Source of the DNA: Verrucomicrobiota bacterium
GTDB lineage: Bacteria; Verrucomicrobiota; Verrucomicrobiia; Opitutales; Opitutaceae
Direction: 5' to 3'
NCBI GenBank assembly: GCA_023410155.1
Contig: JAEYQF010000097.1
Location: forward strand, 1-6,770
Length of the DNA stretch: 6,770 nucleotides
Part shown: positions 5,136-6,770 of the stretch, piece by piece
Layout: every line of letters begins with the position of its first letter
Position numbering within the stretch: position 1 is the stretch's first letter
Notes under the pieces: generated by a model
Database searches by the model: none
The model's input: only the letters and a program-made list of their open reading frames with translations
Told to the model about the DNA's origin: nothing
Program-made: the position numbers and the translations under genes

Positions 5136-6770
5136 ATGTCCCAAGCAACAACCGCACCCGCCGCCGTCACCAAGAACGAGATCCTGAAGACAAATATCCC
5201 GACCTTGGCCGGGAATATCGCGGCGACGCTCAATGATCCCGCCGCCGACCGTTTTTCGGAGGACGACGAGCAGTTCATCAAGTTCCACGGCATTTATCAG
5301 CAGGATGACCGCGACCTGCGCAAGACAGGCAAGAAATACATGATGATGATCCGCGGGCGCATCCCCGGCGGTGTGATGACGTCGGCGCAGTGGATCACCT
5401 TTGACGATCTCGCGACGCAATACGGCAACAACACGCTGCGCCTCACGACGCGCCAGAGCATCCAGTTCCATGGCGTGCTGAAGTCGCGCCTCGGTGCGCT
5501 GATCAAGAAGATCAACGAGTCGATGCTCTCCACGCTCGCCGCGTGCGGCGACGTGAATCGCAACGTCACCGCCTCGCCCACTCCCTCGACGAGCATCGCG
5601 CGCGAAGAAGTTTACCAAGACTCGGTCAAGGTCGCGCTCGCGCTCGCTCCGGTCACGAAGGCGTATCACTCCATCTGGGTCGACGGCGTGCAGCTCAATC
5701 TTGAGGACCCGGAAAACAAGAGCTTCGTCGATCCGCTCTACGGCGCGACCTACCTGCCGCGCAAGTTCAAGGCGTCTTTCGTTGTTCCGCCGGTCAACGA
5801 CATGGACATCTACACGAACGATCTCGGCTTCATCGCCGTGATCGAGAACGACCAGCTGATCGGCTACAATCTCGCGGTCGGCGGCGGCCTCGGTCGCAGC
5901 CATGGCAACGAGCAAACGTATCCGCGTCTCGCGGACGTCGTGGGCTTCTTCCGTCGCGAGCACTTGATCGAAGTCGCGAAAGCCGTGCTCACGATCCACC
6001 GCGATTTCGGCGACCGCACCAATCGGCGCCACGCCCGCCTCAAGTATGTCGTCGAAGAGCGCGGCACCGAGTGGATGACCGCAGAAATCAACCGCCGCAC
6101 CGGCGGCGTGCTCTCTGGTGTGCGCCGCTATGAGTTCACCACCACGGGCGATCTCTACGGCTGGCACCGCGCGGTCGACGGCAAACTGTTCCTCACGCTC
6201 TTCGTTGAAACCGGCCGCATCAAGGACGTCGCTGGCCACGCCATGAAGACCGCGCTGCGCCAAGTCGCGGAAAAATTTGGCCACATCGAATTCCGCATCT
6301 CGGCGAACCAAAACGTCATTCTCGCCAACGTCCCTGAGTCCGATCGCGCCGCGATCACCGCCCTGCTCGCGCAGCACGGCGTGCGCGTGGACAACCAAGC
6401 CTCCATCCTCCACGCCGCGTCGATGGCGTGCCCGTCGCTCCCCACTTGCGGCCTCGGTCTCGCGGAGTCCGAGCGTTGGTTGCCCGGCATGATTGATCGC
6501 ATCGAGAAACTCGGCGGCGAGCTCGGCCTCGGCGGCGAAGAAATCATCATTCGTTCGACGGGCTGCCCCAACGGTTGCGCCCGCCCTTACATGGCGGAAA
6601 TCGCGTTTGTCGGCAAAGGCCCGGGCCGCTACCAATTCTGGCTCGGCGGAAACGCCTCCGGCACGCGGCTCAACCGCGTTTACAAAGAGATGGTGAAAGA
6701 CGCCGAAATCGAAGGCGAACTCCGCCCGCTGCTGACGCGCTGGAAAAACGATCGCCGCGCAGGTGAGCGC
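5136..6770 (+). CDS. cysI: Assimilatory sulfite reductase hemoprotein subunit, 3' cut by window end
   Basis: The siroheme and [4Fe-4S] subunit of sulfite reductase, reducing sulfite to sulfide with six electrons in cysteine synthesis; cytoplasmic. 545 codons are present with no stop, ending RWKNDRRAGER, which aligns with a point about 25 residues before the end of E. coli CysI. Motifs: KFHGIYQQDDRDLR (49-62), RGRIPGG (73-79), NRNV (141-144), YLPRKFK (206-212), VGGGLGRSHGN (248-258), then cluster and siroheme-ligating cysteines in ACPSLPTC (C432, C438) and TGCPNGC (C477, C481). R73, R142, K210 and K212 match the substrate-binding R83, R153, K215 and K217 of E. coli CysI, as aligned from memory. 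ATG 5136 is the only ATG after the in-frame TAG at 5100. No Shine-Dalgarno is seen (CTCCTCTTTTCAAA). The QQDDRD form is CysI-like rather than a nitrite reductase; the electron donor (CysJ or ferredoxin) is not visible. Confidence 0.95.
   Translation, partial: MSQATTAPAAVTKNEILKTNIPTLAGNIAATLNDPAADRFSEDDEQFIKFHGIYQQDDRDLRKTGKKYMMMIRGRIPGGVMTSAQWITFDDLATQYGNNTLRLTTRQSIQFHGVLKSRLGALIKKINESMLSTLAACGDVNRNVTASPTPSTSIAREEVYQDSVKVALALAPVTKAYHSIWVDGVQLNLEDPENKSFVDPLYGATYLPRKFKASFVVPPVNDMDIYTNDLGFIAVIENDQLIGYNLAVGGGLGRSHGNEQTYPRLADVVGFFRREHLIEVAKAVLTIHRDFGDRTNRRHARLKYVVEERGTEWMTAEINRRTGGVLSGVRRYEFTTTGDLYGWHRAVDGKLFLTLFVETGRIKDVAGHAMKTALRQVAEKFGHIEFRISANQNVILANVPESDRAAITALLAQHGVRVDNQASILHAASMACPSLPTCGLGLAESERWLPGMIDRIEKLGGELGLGGEEIIIRSTGCPNGCARPYMAEIAFVGKGPGRYQFWLGGNASGTRLNRVYKEMVKDAEIEGELRPLLTRWKNDRRAGER

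Noticed and set aside
5091..6635. 514-codon minus-strand open frame opposite the cysI-type gene
   Set aside because: Its translation is rich in Arg, Ala, Val and Asp without family motifs, while the plus strand carries unmistakable sulfite reductase motifs. Long antisense frames are common opposite high-GC genes.

Overview
The window looks like chromosomal DNA of a high-GC Gram-negative bacterium. A Verrucomicrobiota member such as an Opitutaceae relative is my best guess. It rests on overall protein flavour, high GC, the lipoprotein-rich peptide-use genes and the absence of Shine-Dalgarno sequences; I could not test it against a database. No mobile element, CRISPR array or rRNA gene is visible.

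Layout. Positions 1-1544 (+) hold an M28-family metallopeptidase missing its N-terminus. Its reading frame can be followed back to base 3, but it is broken by two stop codons in the first 62 bases. Eight bases later, 1553-3184 (+) encodes an OppA-like peptide-binding lipoprotein, so the two probably form a peptide breakdown and capture unit. A 257-base convergent intergenic region (3185-3441) holds three inverted repeats and a fragment resembling a tRNA T-arm. On the minus strand, 5075-4275 (cobA-type uroporphyrinogen-III C-methyltransferase) is followed after 20 bases by 4254-3442 (a two-domain CbiX/SirB-type sirohydrochlorin chelatase). A 60-base AT-rich divergent region (5076-5135) separates this pair from a cysI-type sulfite reductase hemoprotein (5136 to the window end, + strand, about 25 residues short of a typical C-terminus).

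How the genes work together. CobA makes precorrin-2 from uroporphyrinogen III. A precorrin-2 dehydrogenase, not in this window, would oxidise it to sirohydrochlorin. The CbiX-like protein would insert iron to give siroheme, and CysI needs siroheme plus a [4Fe-4S] cluster to reduce sulfite to sulfide. The right half is therefore a divergent sulfite-reduction and siroheme-supply module. The left half is a separate peptide-utilisation pair.

I see no clearly novel system. The points most worth checking are the CbiX protein, whose catalytic histidines lie only in its C-terminal half; the broken 5' end of the peptidase; and the inverted repeats in the two intergenic regions.
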